Source of the DNA: Candidatus Gottesmanbacteria bacterium
Lineage (GTDB): Bacteria > Patescibacteriota > Microgenomatia > UBA10105 > UBA927
NCBI GenBank assembly: GCA_016182725.1
Contig: JACPFZ010000002.1
Location: 1 to 25,008, forward strand
Direction: 5' to 3'
Length of the DNA stretch: 25,008 nt
Program-made: the position numbers and the translations under genes
Shown: positions 1-5,757 of the stretch, in pieces
Position numbering within the stretch: the first letter of the stretch is position 1
How the letters are laid out: each line of letters begins with the position of its first letter
Notes under the pieces: generated by a model
Seen by the model: only the letters and a program-made list of their open reading frames with translations
Database searches by the model: none
What the model was told of the DNA's origin: nothing

Positions 1-201
1 GTCTCCCGAGTGACGCCCTATGGCATATTTGTCACGTTGTCTCCAGGAGTCGAAGGACTTATTCATATCAGCAAACTCTCTCCAGGGGCGGAGCCAAAAG
101 CAGGAGAAGAAATTACCTGTTTTGTCGAAGATATTAAACCCGATCAACGGAAAATCAGCCTCTCGATGACGTTAACCGAAAAGCCGATAGGGTACCGATA
201 G
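1..201 (+). CDS. S1 RNA-binding domain protein, C-terminal end (partial)
   Basis: The reading frame is open from base 1, so the gene starts outside the window and only the last 66 residues are visible. They form most of one S1 (OB-fold) domain: VTPYGIFV, then EGLIHISKLS, a turn with AGEEI, FVEDIKPDQRKISLSM at the end of the barrel, and a short tail ending in TAG. S1 domains bind RNA. Tandem copies make up ribosomal protein S1 and single copies sit in several RNA-processing proteins; because the N-terminus is missing, these cannot be told apart. A multi-domain S1-like ribosomal protein is the most common owner of such a C-terminal domain in this kind of genome. The next gene starts 72 bases later, behind its own -10-like box. 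Confidence 0.85.
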   Translation, partial: VSRVTPYGIFVTLSPGVEGLIHISKLSPGAEPKAGEEITCFVEDIKPDQRKISLSMTLTEKPIGYR

Positions 202-202
202 A

Positions 203-249
203 CAATACTACCAATAATCCAATAGTCAAATACTACCAATACTACCAAC
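203..249. repeat. CAATACTACCAAT repeat, left arm of inverted pair
   Basis: Several partial copies of CAATACTACCAAT lie between the S1 gene and the four-helix-bundle gene. The 15-mer CAAATACTACCAATA at 227-241 is an exact reverse complement of 647-661 on the other side of that gene, so the pair brackets it. Confidence 0.75.
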
Positions 250-260
250 AAAAAACGGAG

Positions 261-266
261 TATAAT
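261..266 (+). promoter_or_regulatory. -10 box (TATAAT) for a likely leaderless transcript
   Basis: A perfect TATAAT ends 7 nt before the ATG at 274, so transcription would start at or next to the start codon. No convincing -35 is seen 17 nt upstream. An AGGTGG directly before the ATG is too close to be a normal Shine-Dalgarno site. Confidence 0.55.
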
Positions 267-273
267 CAGGTGG

Positions 274-633
274 ATGAATCGACCGATTGATATTCACGAG
301 CGGATTTTTTCGTTTGTTACTCGAGGACTGAAGGTTATTCCGTATCTTCCAAAAACAACAGAAGCACAGATGATCATAAATCAGTATGGGCGTTCTCTTA
401 CGTCCGTAGGCGCAAATGATAATGAAGCCGATGGGACGTCGACGAGAAATGATTTTGTTCATGTCTATACAGTTGTACGAAAAGAATTGAAAGAAACTCG
501 CTATTGGTTACGTGTTATTGCAGAACTTTATCCAGCACTTAAAATTCGGCTTATGGGTCTTATTGGCGAAAGTGAAGAGCTTATTAAAATAATCAGTAGA
601 ATTATTCTCAATACTAGAAAAAATGGTAAATGA
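274..633 (+). CDS. Four-helix-bundle protein (S23/IVS-like)
   Basis: This 119-aa protein matches the four-helix-bundle family first seen as ORFs in 23S rRNA intervening sequences, whose fold is shared with the Avd accessory protein of diversity-generating retroelements. Visible family marks are the N-terminal helix (DIHERIFSFVTRGLKVI), the central GANDNEADGTSTRNDFVHVYTVVRKELKETRYWLRVI segment (the usual form is GAN..EA...S..DF...+KE..E..YWL), and a C-terminal helix ending IISRIILNTRK. The length is normal for the family. The biochemical role of stand-alone copies is unknown, though most are thought to be RNA- or nucleic-acid-associated. The gene ends in TGA and is bracketed by inverted repeats (203-249 and 647-690), which suggests it is a passenger of a small mobile or formerly mobile element. 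The start is set by the -10 box spacing. Confidence 0.85.
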   Translation: MNRPIDIHERIFSFVTRGLKVIPYLPKTTEAQMIINQYGRSLTSVGANDNEADGTSTRNDFVHVYTVVRKELKETRYWLRVIAELYPALKIRLMGLIGESEELIKIISRIILNTRKNGK

Positions 634-646
634 ATGCTGTGTGTTT

Positions 647-690
647 TATTGGTAGTATTTGATATTGGTAGTATTGGTTTATTGGTAATA
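647..690. repeat. TATTGGTAGTATT repeat, right arm of inverted pair
   Basis: The units TATTGGTAGTATTTG and ATTGGTAGTATTGG are inverted relative to the copies at 203-249. The array runs almost up to the radA start codon at 693, so radA either uses promoter elements inside the repeat or is read through from upstream. Confidence 0.75.
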
Positions 691-692
691 TT

Positions 693-2003
693 ATGAAGTT
701 GAAAACTTCCTTCGTCTGTCAGCAGTGCGGATATGAAAGTCCTTCGTGGTACGGAAAGTGCCCCAACTGCGGGACGTGGAATGCACTTGTAGAAACAGTG
801 AAAGAAGAGGCTGTCAAATCAACCTTTGCAAGAGGACCTCTTGCAAAGGTTGGGGTAAAGCCGCAAAAGCTTTCGGACGTCAAACATATTGAGAAAAATC
901 GGTTGAAATCAAATATCGTTGAATTTGATCGGGTGATGGGCGGGGGCATTGTGCAGGGCTCCGTTACGTTGTTATCCGGCGATCCGGGCATCGGAAAATC
1001 AACGCTTCTTTTGCATGTGCTGGATAAAGTCGGGGGACTGTATGTTTCCGGTGAAGAATCGGCAGAACAGGTGAAGTTGCGGGCGAAACGGATGGGAATT
1101 ACGGGAGAAAATATTGAGATTTTGGCAGAGACGGGAGTTGAAAGCATTGTAAGTTACTTAAGCACCTTAGGTAACTTAAGTAACTTAGTGATCGTCGACT
1201 CCATTCAGACCCTCTCTTCGGACGATCTTGAAGGATTAGCCGGATCCGTGGGGCAGCTCCGGCACTGCGCAGAACTGCTTACCTCTGTTGCGAAAGCAAA
1301 AGGTATTCCCCTCGCAATCATTGGTCACGTGACGAAAGAAGGGACGATCGCCGGGCCGAAAGTGCTGGAACACATGGTGGATACCGTGCTTTTTTTGGAA
1401 GGAGAACGGTTTGCAAACGCGAGAATTCTTCGGACCCTGAAAAACCGATTCGGTCCGGTGGAAGAGGTGGGAATTTTTGAAATGAAGGGAGAAGGACTAA
1501 AGGAGGTGAGTAATCCTTCTGCTCTATTTTTACAAGATCGAGTAAAAAATGTTCCCGGGTCGGTGGTGACCGTTCTTCTGGAAGGAACCCGGCCGATGCT
1601 TGTGGAAATTCAGGCACTCGTTGTCCCCAGCCAGATTCCCTTGCCGCGACGGGTGGGAAACGGCATTGATTATAATCGTTTGCAGCTCCTTATCGCCATT
1701 CTCCAGAAACGATTAAACATCCCCCTGGGCACGTTTGACGTATTTGTCAACGTGAGCGGAGGACTCAAAATAGGCGAGCCGGCGGCGGATTTGGCTGTGG
1801 CTGTCGCTATCATTTCTTCTTTCAAAAACAAACCCTTGGATCCCAAAGCCGCAGTATTTGGTGAGCTGGGGCTTCTGGGCGAAGTGCGATCCATCGGCTC
1901 GGAAGAGCGTCGCACCAAAGAAGCCCGACGTCTCGGATTCACCACGGTTATTTCTCCAAAGACAGTCCGGAGTGTCAAACAGGCTGCCGAAATACTGGGG
2001 TAA
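693..2003 (+). CDS. radA: DNA repair protein RadA (Sms)
   Basis: RadA is a RecA-like ATPase that drives branch migration of recombination intermediates in the cytoplasm. All family parts are visible in 436 aa (the usual size is about 450): a zinc finger with Cys9, Cys12, Cys23 and Cys26 (CQQC...CPNC), Walker A GDPGIGKST at 96-104, Walker B LVIVDSIQ around 165-172, the RadA signature KNRFG at 250-254, and a Lon-protease-like C-terminal domain. Two repeat-derived stretches are built into it without breaking the frame: a perfect palindrome giving TFARGPLAK in the linker after the zinc finger (nt 823-849), and a palindromic/tandem stretch giving VSYLSTLGNLSNL just before Walker B (nt 1149-1187). 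Neither removes a conserved residue. The gene follows the four-helix-bundle gene, with no clear ribosome-binding site. Confidence 0.97.
   Translation: MKLKTSFVCQQCGYESPSWYGKCPNCGTWNALVETVKEEAVKSTFARGPLAKVGVKPQKLSDVKHIEKNRLKSNIVEFDRVMGGGIVQGSVTLLSGDPGIGKSTLLLHVLDKVGGLYVSGEESAEQVKLRAKRMGITGENIEILAETGVESIVSYLSTLGNLSNLVIVDSIQTLSSDDLEGLAGSVGQLRHCAELLTSVAKAKGIPLAIIGHVTKEGTIAGPKVLEHMVDTVLFLEGERFANARILRTLKNRFGPVEEVGIFEMKGEGLKEVSNPSALFLQDRVKNVPGSVVTVLLEGTRPMLVEIQALVVPSQIPLPRRVGNGIDYNRLQLLIAILQKRLNIPLGTFDVFVNVSGGLKIGEPAADLAVAVAIISSFKNKPLDPKAAVFGELGLLGEVRSIGSEERRTKEARRLGFTTVISPKTVRSVKQAAEILG
823..849. repeat. In-frame perfect palindrome in radA
   Basis: Two 12-bp arms (CCTTTGCAAGAG and its exact complement) are separated by 3 nt. 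It is translated as part of TFARGPLAK in the flexible linker between the zinc finger and the ATPase core. Confidence 0.85.
1149..1187. repeat. In-frame TAACTTAAG palindromic/tandem repeat in radA
   Basis: Overlapping copies of AAGTTACTTAAG, TTAGGTAACTT and AAGTAACTTAG form an 11-bp imperfect hairpin. They encode VSYLSTLGNLSNL, in the variable helix just ahead of Walker B. Confidence 0.7.
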
Positions 2004-2014
2004 TGTGATATATT

Positions 2015-2064
2015 CCTCTAATCCGCTTTGCTGCCCCTTCGGGTTGCAAACCGGAGTAAGAGGG
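2015..2064. other. Long imperfect hairpin between radA and the PIN-TRAM gene
   Basis: Four stem blocks nest around a CTTC loop: CCTCT/AGAGG, TCCG/CGGA, TTTGC/GCAAA and CCC/GGG, giving about 17 bp in total. No T-run follows, so it is not a standard terminator. The -10-like box of the next gene begins 3 nt after it. It could be a relic palindromic repeat or an mRNA 3'-end structure for radA. Confidence 0.65.
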
Positions 2065-2073
2065 GTATACAAT
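2044..2073 (+). promoter_or_regulatory. Promoter of PIN-TRAM gene, likely leaderless
   Basis: TTGCAA (2044-2049), an 18-nt spacer, then TACAAT (2068-2073). The hexamer ends 7 nt before the ATG at 2081. The -35 overlaps the 3' arm of the hairpin at 2015-2064. Confidence 0.5.
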
Positions 2074-2080
2074 TTGAGTG

Positions 2081-2926
2081 ATGAAAAAAACTTCTTCTTC
2101 CAGTACGCAACCTGTTGAGAAAGCAGCCGCGCTGGCCACGGGCAAAGAAAAAGAATCGCTGCGCGCCGATGCAAGCGATGTTTTTGGCAGATCGAATCCA
2201 CGGTATTTTGCCCAGCTTGTGGCGCGCGAGATTGTCAAAAACCTTGCGACGATCGGGAGGTTTCGGCCATTCCGCGGCGGGGAGGCGGCCACAGAAGAAT
2301 TCAAAAACATTCCCGTTCCTCCCGGGGAGAACCTCATTCTCGTTGATACCAGTGTTCTCGTGGACGGACGGATTTTGCCGATTGTCAACAGTGGATTTTT
2401 CGGTGGGACGCTTATTGTTCCCGAATTTGTGTTGGGCGAGGTTCAGCATATTGCCGATAGCTCCGACAGTTTGCGTCGGGCCAAAGGACGGCGGGGGCTG
2501 GAAGTGGTGGGAAAACTCAAAAATCAACGCGTCAACGATTTGGCAAAGCTTTCGATTGTCAAAGACGACTTTGTCGATGTCAAAGAAGTGGACCACAAGC
2601 TTGTCCGGTTGGCGAAAGTATGGAAAGTCAAGCTTCTAACCGTGGATTTTAACCTGGGCTCGCTTGCTCGCGCACAGGGAGTAAAAGTACTCAATGTAAA
2701 TGATTTAGCACAAGCAATCAAGCTATCTATCATCCCAGGTGAGGAGCTTTCCGTAAAAATTACGCATCCGGGGAAAGAACGGGAGCAAGGAGTTGGGTAC
2801 TTGTCTGATGGGACCATGATTGTCGTAGACAATGCGCGCGATAAAGTAGGACTTGATGTTATAGTCGTTGTTTCCAAAGTCCATCAAACCCCCGCAGGGC
2901 AACTGTTCTTCGCAAGACTCAAATAA
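2081..2926 (+). CDS. PIN and TRAM domain protein (YacL/PilT-like)
   Basis: The 281-aa protein has a charged N-terminal region (about 1-80) followed by a PIN nuclease domain starting LILVDTSVLVDGRI, where the first acidic metal ligand is the Asp of VDTS. Further acidic positions are the Glu in VPEFVLGEVQ and the Asp in KLLTVDFNL. A TRAM domain follows (GEELSVKI...GVGYLSDGTMIVVDNA...VIVVVSKVHQTPAGQLFFA), a predicted RNA-binding module. This pairing is that of YacL-type proteins. Those of Firmicutes carry N-terminal membrane helices, which are absent here, so this one is probably cytoplasmic. It likely cuts or binds RNA; the target is unknown. The start is taken at ATG 2081 rather than GTG 2078 because of the -10 spacing. 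Confidence 0.88.
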   Translation: MKKTSSSSTQPVEKAAALATGKEKESLRADASDVFGRSNPRYFAQLVAREIVKNLATIGRFRPFRGGEAATEEFKNIPVPPGENLILVDTSVLVDGRILPIVNSGFFGGTLIVPEFVLGEVQHIADSSDSLRRAKGRRGLEVVGKLKNQRVNDLAKLSIVKDDFVDVKEVDHKLVRLAKVWKVKLLTVDFNLGSLARAQGVKVLNVNDLAQAIKLSIIPGEELSVKITHPGKEREQGVGYLSDGTMIVVDNARDKVGLDVIVVVSKVHQTPAGQLFFARLK

Positions 2927-3079
2927 TTTGTCTCACCTTTGGCGCTGAGGTCGCAAAAAAATTTAGATTCGTCTTCAGTTTCGTTCTCCATTGACCATAA
3001 TCAAGGTACCCATGAGAAAGTGAAGCCGGACAAAATTTTCTTACTCCCCGTGCCAATACAAATTTTCAGGTTGTCGAGC

Positions 3080-3099
3080 TTATCCATAAGTTATCCACA
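3080..3099 (+). other. Pair of DnaA-box-like 9-mers
   Basis: TTATCCATA (3080-3088) and TTATCCACA (3091-3099) lie in tandem, and the second is a perfect DnaA-box consensus. An AT-rich stretch follows (about 3103-3170). The whole interval 2927-3198 has no credible gene. Two boxes alone do not prove an origin, and no dnaA or dnaN is in view. Confidence 0.35.
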
Positions 3100-3198
3100 A
3101 AGATTTTCTATATTTATTATAGAGCGTATAAATAAGGTAAAATGTGGTAATAAAGTTATAAGCCTTACAGTTTTACCATCGTAATTATTTTATGGGTC

Positions 3199-3227
3199 TT
3201 GACAAAGAACAGGAAGCGTGATTGAAT
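3199..3227 (+). promoter_or_regulatory. Promoter of small ORF, likely leaderless
   Basis: Perfect -35 TTGACA (3199-3204), a 17-nt spacer, then a TTGAAT -10 (3222-3227) ending 6 nt before the ATG at 3234. Confidence 0.6.
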
Positions 3228-3233
3228 AGGGGT

Positions 3234-3401
3234 ATGATGAAGTTTATTCGTATGGTTATTCGTCTCTTCCCGAGCTTTCAAAGGAAGCAGGTGCGTACAT
3301 CACCGGTGGCAGTAGACCGAGAGCACTTTATGAATGAAATGAAAGATCAGTTGGTGCAGCTTAAAGAAAAAGGGTTGGGGATTACGGTATTTACGCTCTA
3401 A
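3234..3401 (+). CDS. Small protein of 55 aa, function unknown
   Basis: This short frame begins MMKFIRMVIRLFPSFQRKQ and continues with RTSPVAVDREHFMNEMKDQLVQLKEKGLGITVFTL, ending in TAA. It has a basic, amphipathic N-terminal helix (FIRMVIRLF) and a charged, probably helical second half. There is no full membrane segment, signal peptide or Cys motif. Support for it being real comes from the well-formed promoter with a leaderless spacing seen at other genes here, and from balanced codon use. It stands alone between the DnaA-box-like pair and the repeat-rich spacer. I do not recognise a family. Confidence 0.6.
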   Translation: MMKFIRMVIRLFPSFQRKQVRTSPVAVDREHFMNEMKDQLVQLKEKGLGITVFTL

Positions 3402-3595
3402 AAAAAAGCATCACTACCGCTAGCCTGTTCTTAAAGTAAGCTACGAATAGTAATGCCTTTTGTAATTAGTACGGCTCTATTGAGCAGAGAGAACCATACT
3501 GATACCTCAAGATAGCAACCTGCCCGGACATTGTCAAATAAAAAATTGAGGCTAGAAATAGCTGTTTTTCTTGTTGGAAAAGCTTCTTTCTATCT

Positions 3596-3621
3596 GACCT
3601 AATGATTTGAAGCATTAGGTC
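3596..3621. repeat. Perfect inverted repeat, 9-bp arms
   Basis: GACCTAATG, an 8-nt loop, then CATTAGGTC. No T-run adjoins it. Confidence 0.6.
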
Positions 3622-3760
3622 TAGACTCCTATCTCACATCATTCTTCTCTATTATTTCTCCTCGGGGATTGACATTCCTCTTTTCTCGATTTACAATCCC
3701 ATCCAGTTCATCTGTAATTAAATAAGCGAGGAGAAAAGGTATACAAAAACGTAATGGTTG

Positions 3761-3798
3761 CCCTGAAAATTTTTGATACTTGAAAAAAATTTTCAGGG
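3761..3798. repeat. CCCTGAAAA hairpin, 14-bp perfect arms
   Basis: CCCTGAAAATTTTT pairs perfectly with AAAAATTTTCAGGG across a 10-nt loop. It has the same CCCTGnAAAA...TTTTnCAGGG plan as the hairpins in front of both tRNA-Ala genes (12451-12480 and 13096-13125), but no tRNA follows here. Confidence 0.8.
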
Positions 3799-3846
3799 TG
3801 AAGGCAGGCGAAACGTACTTTGTATGGGGGATAGTTTGTTGCACAT

Positions 3847-3867
3847 TGAAAATGTAAGACATTTTCA
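3847..3867. repeat. Small perfect hairpin TGAAAATG/CATTTTCA
   Basis: Two 8-bp arms around a 5-nt loop, lying between the two diverged copies of the AAGGCAGGC block. Confidence 0.55.
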
Positions 3868-3886
3868 AGTATAAAGGCAGGCTTTA

Positions 3887-3971
3887 CACTGGAAACTTTT
3901 GCTTTGTATGGGGGGTTGATTGTTGGGCAGGCGATCAACTTCCCATATAGGGCATTCAAAAGTTTTCAGTG
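3887..3971. repeat. 85-bp long hairpin (MITE/REP-like) at the oxidoreductase 3' end
   Basis: The outer arms are CACTGGAAACTTTTG (3887-3901) and CAAAAGTTTTCAGTG (3957-3971), complementary with one mismatch. The inner arms TATGGGGGGTTGAT and ATCAACTTCCCATA pair if G-T is allowed. It stops 3 nt from the stop codon of the minus-strand gene, so it may also protect or end that mRNA. Confidence 0.7.
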
Positions 3972-3974
3972 GAG

Positions 3975-5270
3975 CTATCTCCCATAGAGGGTACGTTTTT
4001 GTATTTCGCGCGCAGCACGTTGACCCAGTTCCACGGCATAGTTTGTTCCCCGATCCCAGGGATAAATGCTGTCAAGGTTGGCAAGATACAGATGAGGAAT
4101 TGGCGTTTGGATTGTTGGGGCAATCTTGGAATAGTGACGTTGATGGACAGGCTGAGCAAAGGGAGCAGAAAATAAATATGAATTATGAATTACGATTGAC
4201 GAATTACGAATAAGACGTTTGATAAAAGGAAGAAAAATCTTGAGAATTTGAGGTTTGGTCATGGAGAGGTATGGGTGGTCTTGGGGAAGGTAGTTGCCGA
4301 AGTAGGTCAGATGCCGGCTTCCATAGTGCTTTTTGTCCATAAAATTCGTGTGCGCAACGACGGCCAAAAAAGGAAAAGAGCGATCAGCGATATTGAGCCA
4401 GTAGACATCTTTAAGAATCGGCTTCGTTGTCTCAAGGATCAATGTCTGCGCATGAAGATGAGGAATCTTTAATAGAGGTTGAATGTAAGAGGTTGGAAAT
4501 TTGACAAGTCTGGCGGCAATCGGTGTGGGTACGGTGATGAGGAATTTGTCGAATTTGTCCAATGGGACAGATGTGACTGATGTGTTGATCAAAATCTTCC
4601 CGTGGTTTTTTTTGATGGCACCTGCAAGTGCGGTAACGAGCGTTTGAAATCCGCCTTCGATGGAGCACAGCCGCGGCGTTCGCTTTTTAATGCGTGCTGC
4701 AAGCCATGAGGCGGCAATGGTTGGGGCAAGCTCGCCAAATTTTCCGGCCATCAGCGGTTCCCACAAAATCCGCCAGCTAGTGGATCCGCCAATGGTTTTA
4801 AAAAAAGGCTCGGCGGTGACGTTCTCCAATGGCTGCCAGAAGGGATTCAGTTTGAGGAAGGTAAACAAGATCGCTGTGCGGACTTTATCGACAGGGGAAA
4901 GGTAGGGGAACGTGAGGAGGTGTTTCGGCGAATCGAGTTGGAAGATCTGGTTTAGTTCAGACGCAGAACTATTTTTTCCCTTCTCTCTGTTTTGAATCTT
5001 TGGCATCAGGATTGCGGTGATCGGGCGTTTGATGATGAGCTTGTCTTCTAATCCTAAGTCACGTAAGAGCCTTAAGACACTTATGTCATTCGTGAAAAGG
5101 TGATGATAGGCTTTTTCCAGATGCCAGTCCCAACCTTTTTGCCGAAAGCCCACTGCCAAACCGCCGATTTCCTTCTCTTTTTCAAACACCGTGACATCGT
5201 GGCCCTGTTTTCCTAGCTCATATGCAGCAGTGAGGCCAGTAAATCCGCCGCCGATTATGGCAACACGCAT
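3975..5270 (-). CDS. FAD-dependent oxidoreductase (protoporphyrinogen-oxidase/amine-oxidase-like)
   Basis: This 431-aa flavoprotein opens directly with a Rossmann FAD-binding motif, MRVAIIGGGFTGLTAAYEL, followed by VTVFEKEKEIGG, where the Glu binds the FAD ribose. Later blocks fit the NAD(P)/FAD oxidoreductase group related to protoporphyrinogen oxidase and UDP-galactopyranose mutase: WEPLMAGKFGE, SIEGGFQTLVTALA, and a C-terminal YLANLDSIYPWDRGTNYAVELGQRAA that would close over the flavin. Such genes are common beside glycosyltransferase loci in CPR genomes, and the substrate cannot be read from sequence. The start at 5270 is set by the Rossmann motif at residue 1 and the -10 box 7 nt upstream; an upstream ATG would add residues unlike the family. 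A short tandem repeat (nt 4179-4211) encodes RNSSIVIHNSY in a loop before AQPV. Confidence 0.87.
   Translation of the reverse strand: MRVAIIGGGFTGLTAAYELGKQGHDVTVFEKEKEIGGLAVGFRQKGWDWHLEKAYHHLFTNDISVLRLLRDLGLEDKLIIKRPITAILMPKIQNREKGKNSSASELNQIFQLDSPKHLLTFPYLSPVDKVRTAILFTFLKLNPFWQPLENVTAEPFFKTIGGSTSWRILWEPLMAGKFGELAPTIAASWLAARIKKRTPRLCSIEGGFQTLVTALAGAIKKNHGKILINTSVTSVPLDKFDKFLITVPTPIAARLVKFPTSYIQPLLKIPHLHAQTLILETTKPILKDVYWLNIADRSFPFLAVVAHTNFMDKKHYGSRHLTYFGNYLPQDHPYLSMTKPQILKIFLPFIKRLIRNSSIVIHNSYLFSAPFAQPVHQRHYSKIAPTIQTPIPHLYLANLDSIYPWDRGTNYAVELGQRAAREIQKRTLYGR
4179..4211. repeat. In-frame GAATTATGAATTACGA-type repeat in the oxidoreductase
   Basis: Tandem, diverged copies of GAATTACGA/GAATTATGA. 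On the minus strand they encode IRNSSIVIHNS. The opposite strand would read NYELRLTNYE, a form typical of this repeat type. Confidence 0.65.
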
Positions 5271-5277
5271 GAGACGG

Positions 5278-5286
5278 ATTATAACA
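5278..5286 (-). promoter_or_regulatory. Extended -10 box of the oxidoreductase gene
   Basis: On the minus strand this reads TGT-TATAAT, a TGn extended -10, and the hexamer ends 7 nt before the ATG at 5270. No -35 match is seen (CTCGGA at the expected place), as expected for an extended -10 promoter. The mRNA would be leaderless. Confidence 0.6.
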
Positions 5287-5319
5287 CAGGCACAAGAGAC
5301 TCCGAGGTGTAGATACATG

Positions 5320-5358
5320 CACACCTTAGAGGTGTGAAGCTATTGCACACCGGGTGTG
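5320..5358. repeat. CACACC/GGTGTG palindrome cluster
   Basis: Two perfect small palindromes sit side by side: CACACCTTAGAGGTGTG (5320-5336) and CACACCGGGTGTG (5346-5358). Partial GGTGTG copies flank them (5305-5310, 5368-5373). This is a short-palindrome island between the oxidoreductase promoter and the small membrane protein gene. Confidence 0.7.
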
Positions 5359-5445
5359 TGATTGGGGTGTGGGTATGGATGTCCTAAAGAGAGGAAGGAG
5401 GGGATGGTGGGAACGGACGATGATTTGCGAAAGTTGAGCGGTTGC

Positions 5446-5712
5446 TCACTTTTTGTTTTTGTCGTTCGTTTCTTCCTCCTTTATTATGCTATTGATCCAT
5501 TTGTATGCGCCGTATGCGACGAGCACTGCGCCTGCGGCGATAAACAGAAGACGGAGAAACCAGTCTTCTGTTTCTATGACCGTAAAGGCTGCCAACAGGA
5601 GCCCTATGCCGAAAATGACGTAGGCCATCTCCTTTGGGAAACGGGGCCCAACCATCATGCCTGCTCCAAACAGAACGAGCATGATCGCTACAAGGTCATA
5701 TCGGATACCCAT
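5446..5712 (-). CDS. Small three-helix membrane protein
   Basis: The 88-aa protein has three hydrophobic helices: about 8-22 (LVAIMLVLFGAGMMVG), 29-45 (MAYVIFGIGLLLAAFTVI) and 52-71 (WFLRLLFIAAGAVLVAYGAYKWI). A short acidic and basic tail follows (KEEETNDKNKK), so it should lie in the cytoplasmic membrane. The start is supported by AGGAAG six bases before the ATG, one of the few good Shine-Dalgarno sites in the window. It lies 45 bases downstream of the larger membrane protein on the same strand, so the two probably share an mRNA, and the SD fits an internal operon gene. No family is recognised. Confidence 0.7.
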   Translation of the reverse strand: MGIRYDLVAIMLVLFGAGMMVGPRFPKEMAYVIFGIGLLLAAFTVIETEDWFLRLLFIAAGAVLVAYGAYKWINSIIKEEETNDKNKK

Positions 5713-5757
5713 GGTCTACTTCCTTTGGTATTCCACCACCCCTCGGCCTGTAGTATA

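Larger units (their letters stand above)
3402..3974. other. Repeat-rich gene-free spacer
   Basis: No credible coding frame lies in this 570-base stretch. It holds four hairpins, listed separately, and two diverged direct copies of an AAGGCAGGC...CTTTGTATGGGGG block (about 3801-3835 and 3874-3914). It ends at the stop codon of the minus-strand oxidoreductase gene. Confidence 0.7.

Noticed and set aside
226..462. Minus-strand frame over the four-helix-bundle gene
   Set aside because: It lies antisense to a well-supported gene, has no family features, and starts and ends inside it.
2078..2083. GTG at 2078 as the PIN-TRAM start
   Set aside because: ATG 2081 directly follows, and its 7-nt spacing to TACAAT fits the other leaderless-type starts; the difference is one residue.
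2939..3184. 81-aa plus-strand frame after the PIN-TRAM gene
   Set aside because: Low-complexity composition rich in Ser, Ile and Phe, covers the DnaA-box-like pair, and has no promoter or SD.
3629..3959. Two overlapping minus-strand frames with PPYK and ACLHPENF motifs
   Set aside because: They are translations of the repeats and hairpins in the spacer 3402-3974, and neither has a proper start.
5271..5324. Upstream ATG of the oxidoreductase (18 more residues)
   Set aside because: It lies upstream of the TATAAT box, and the Rossmann motif begins right at the ATG at 5270.
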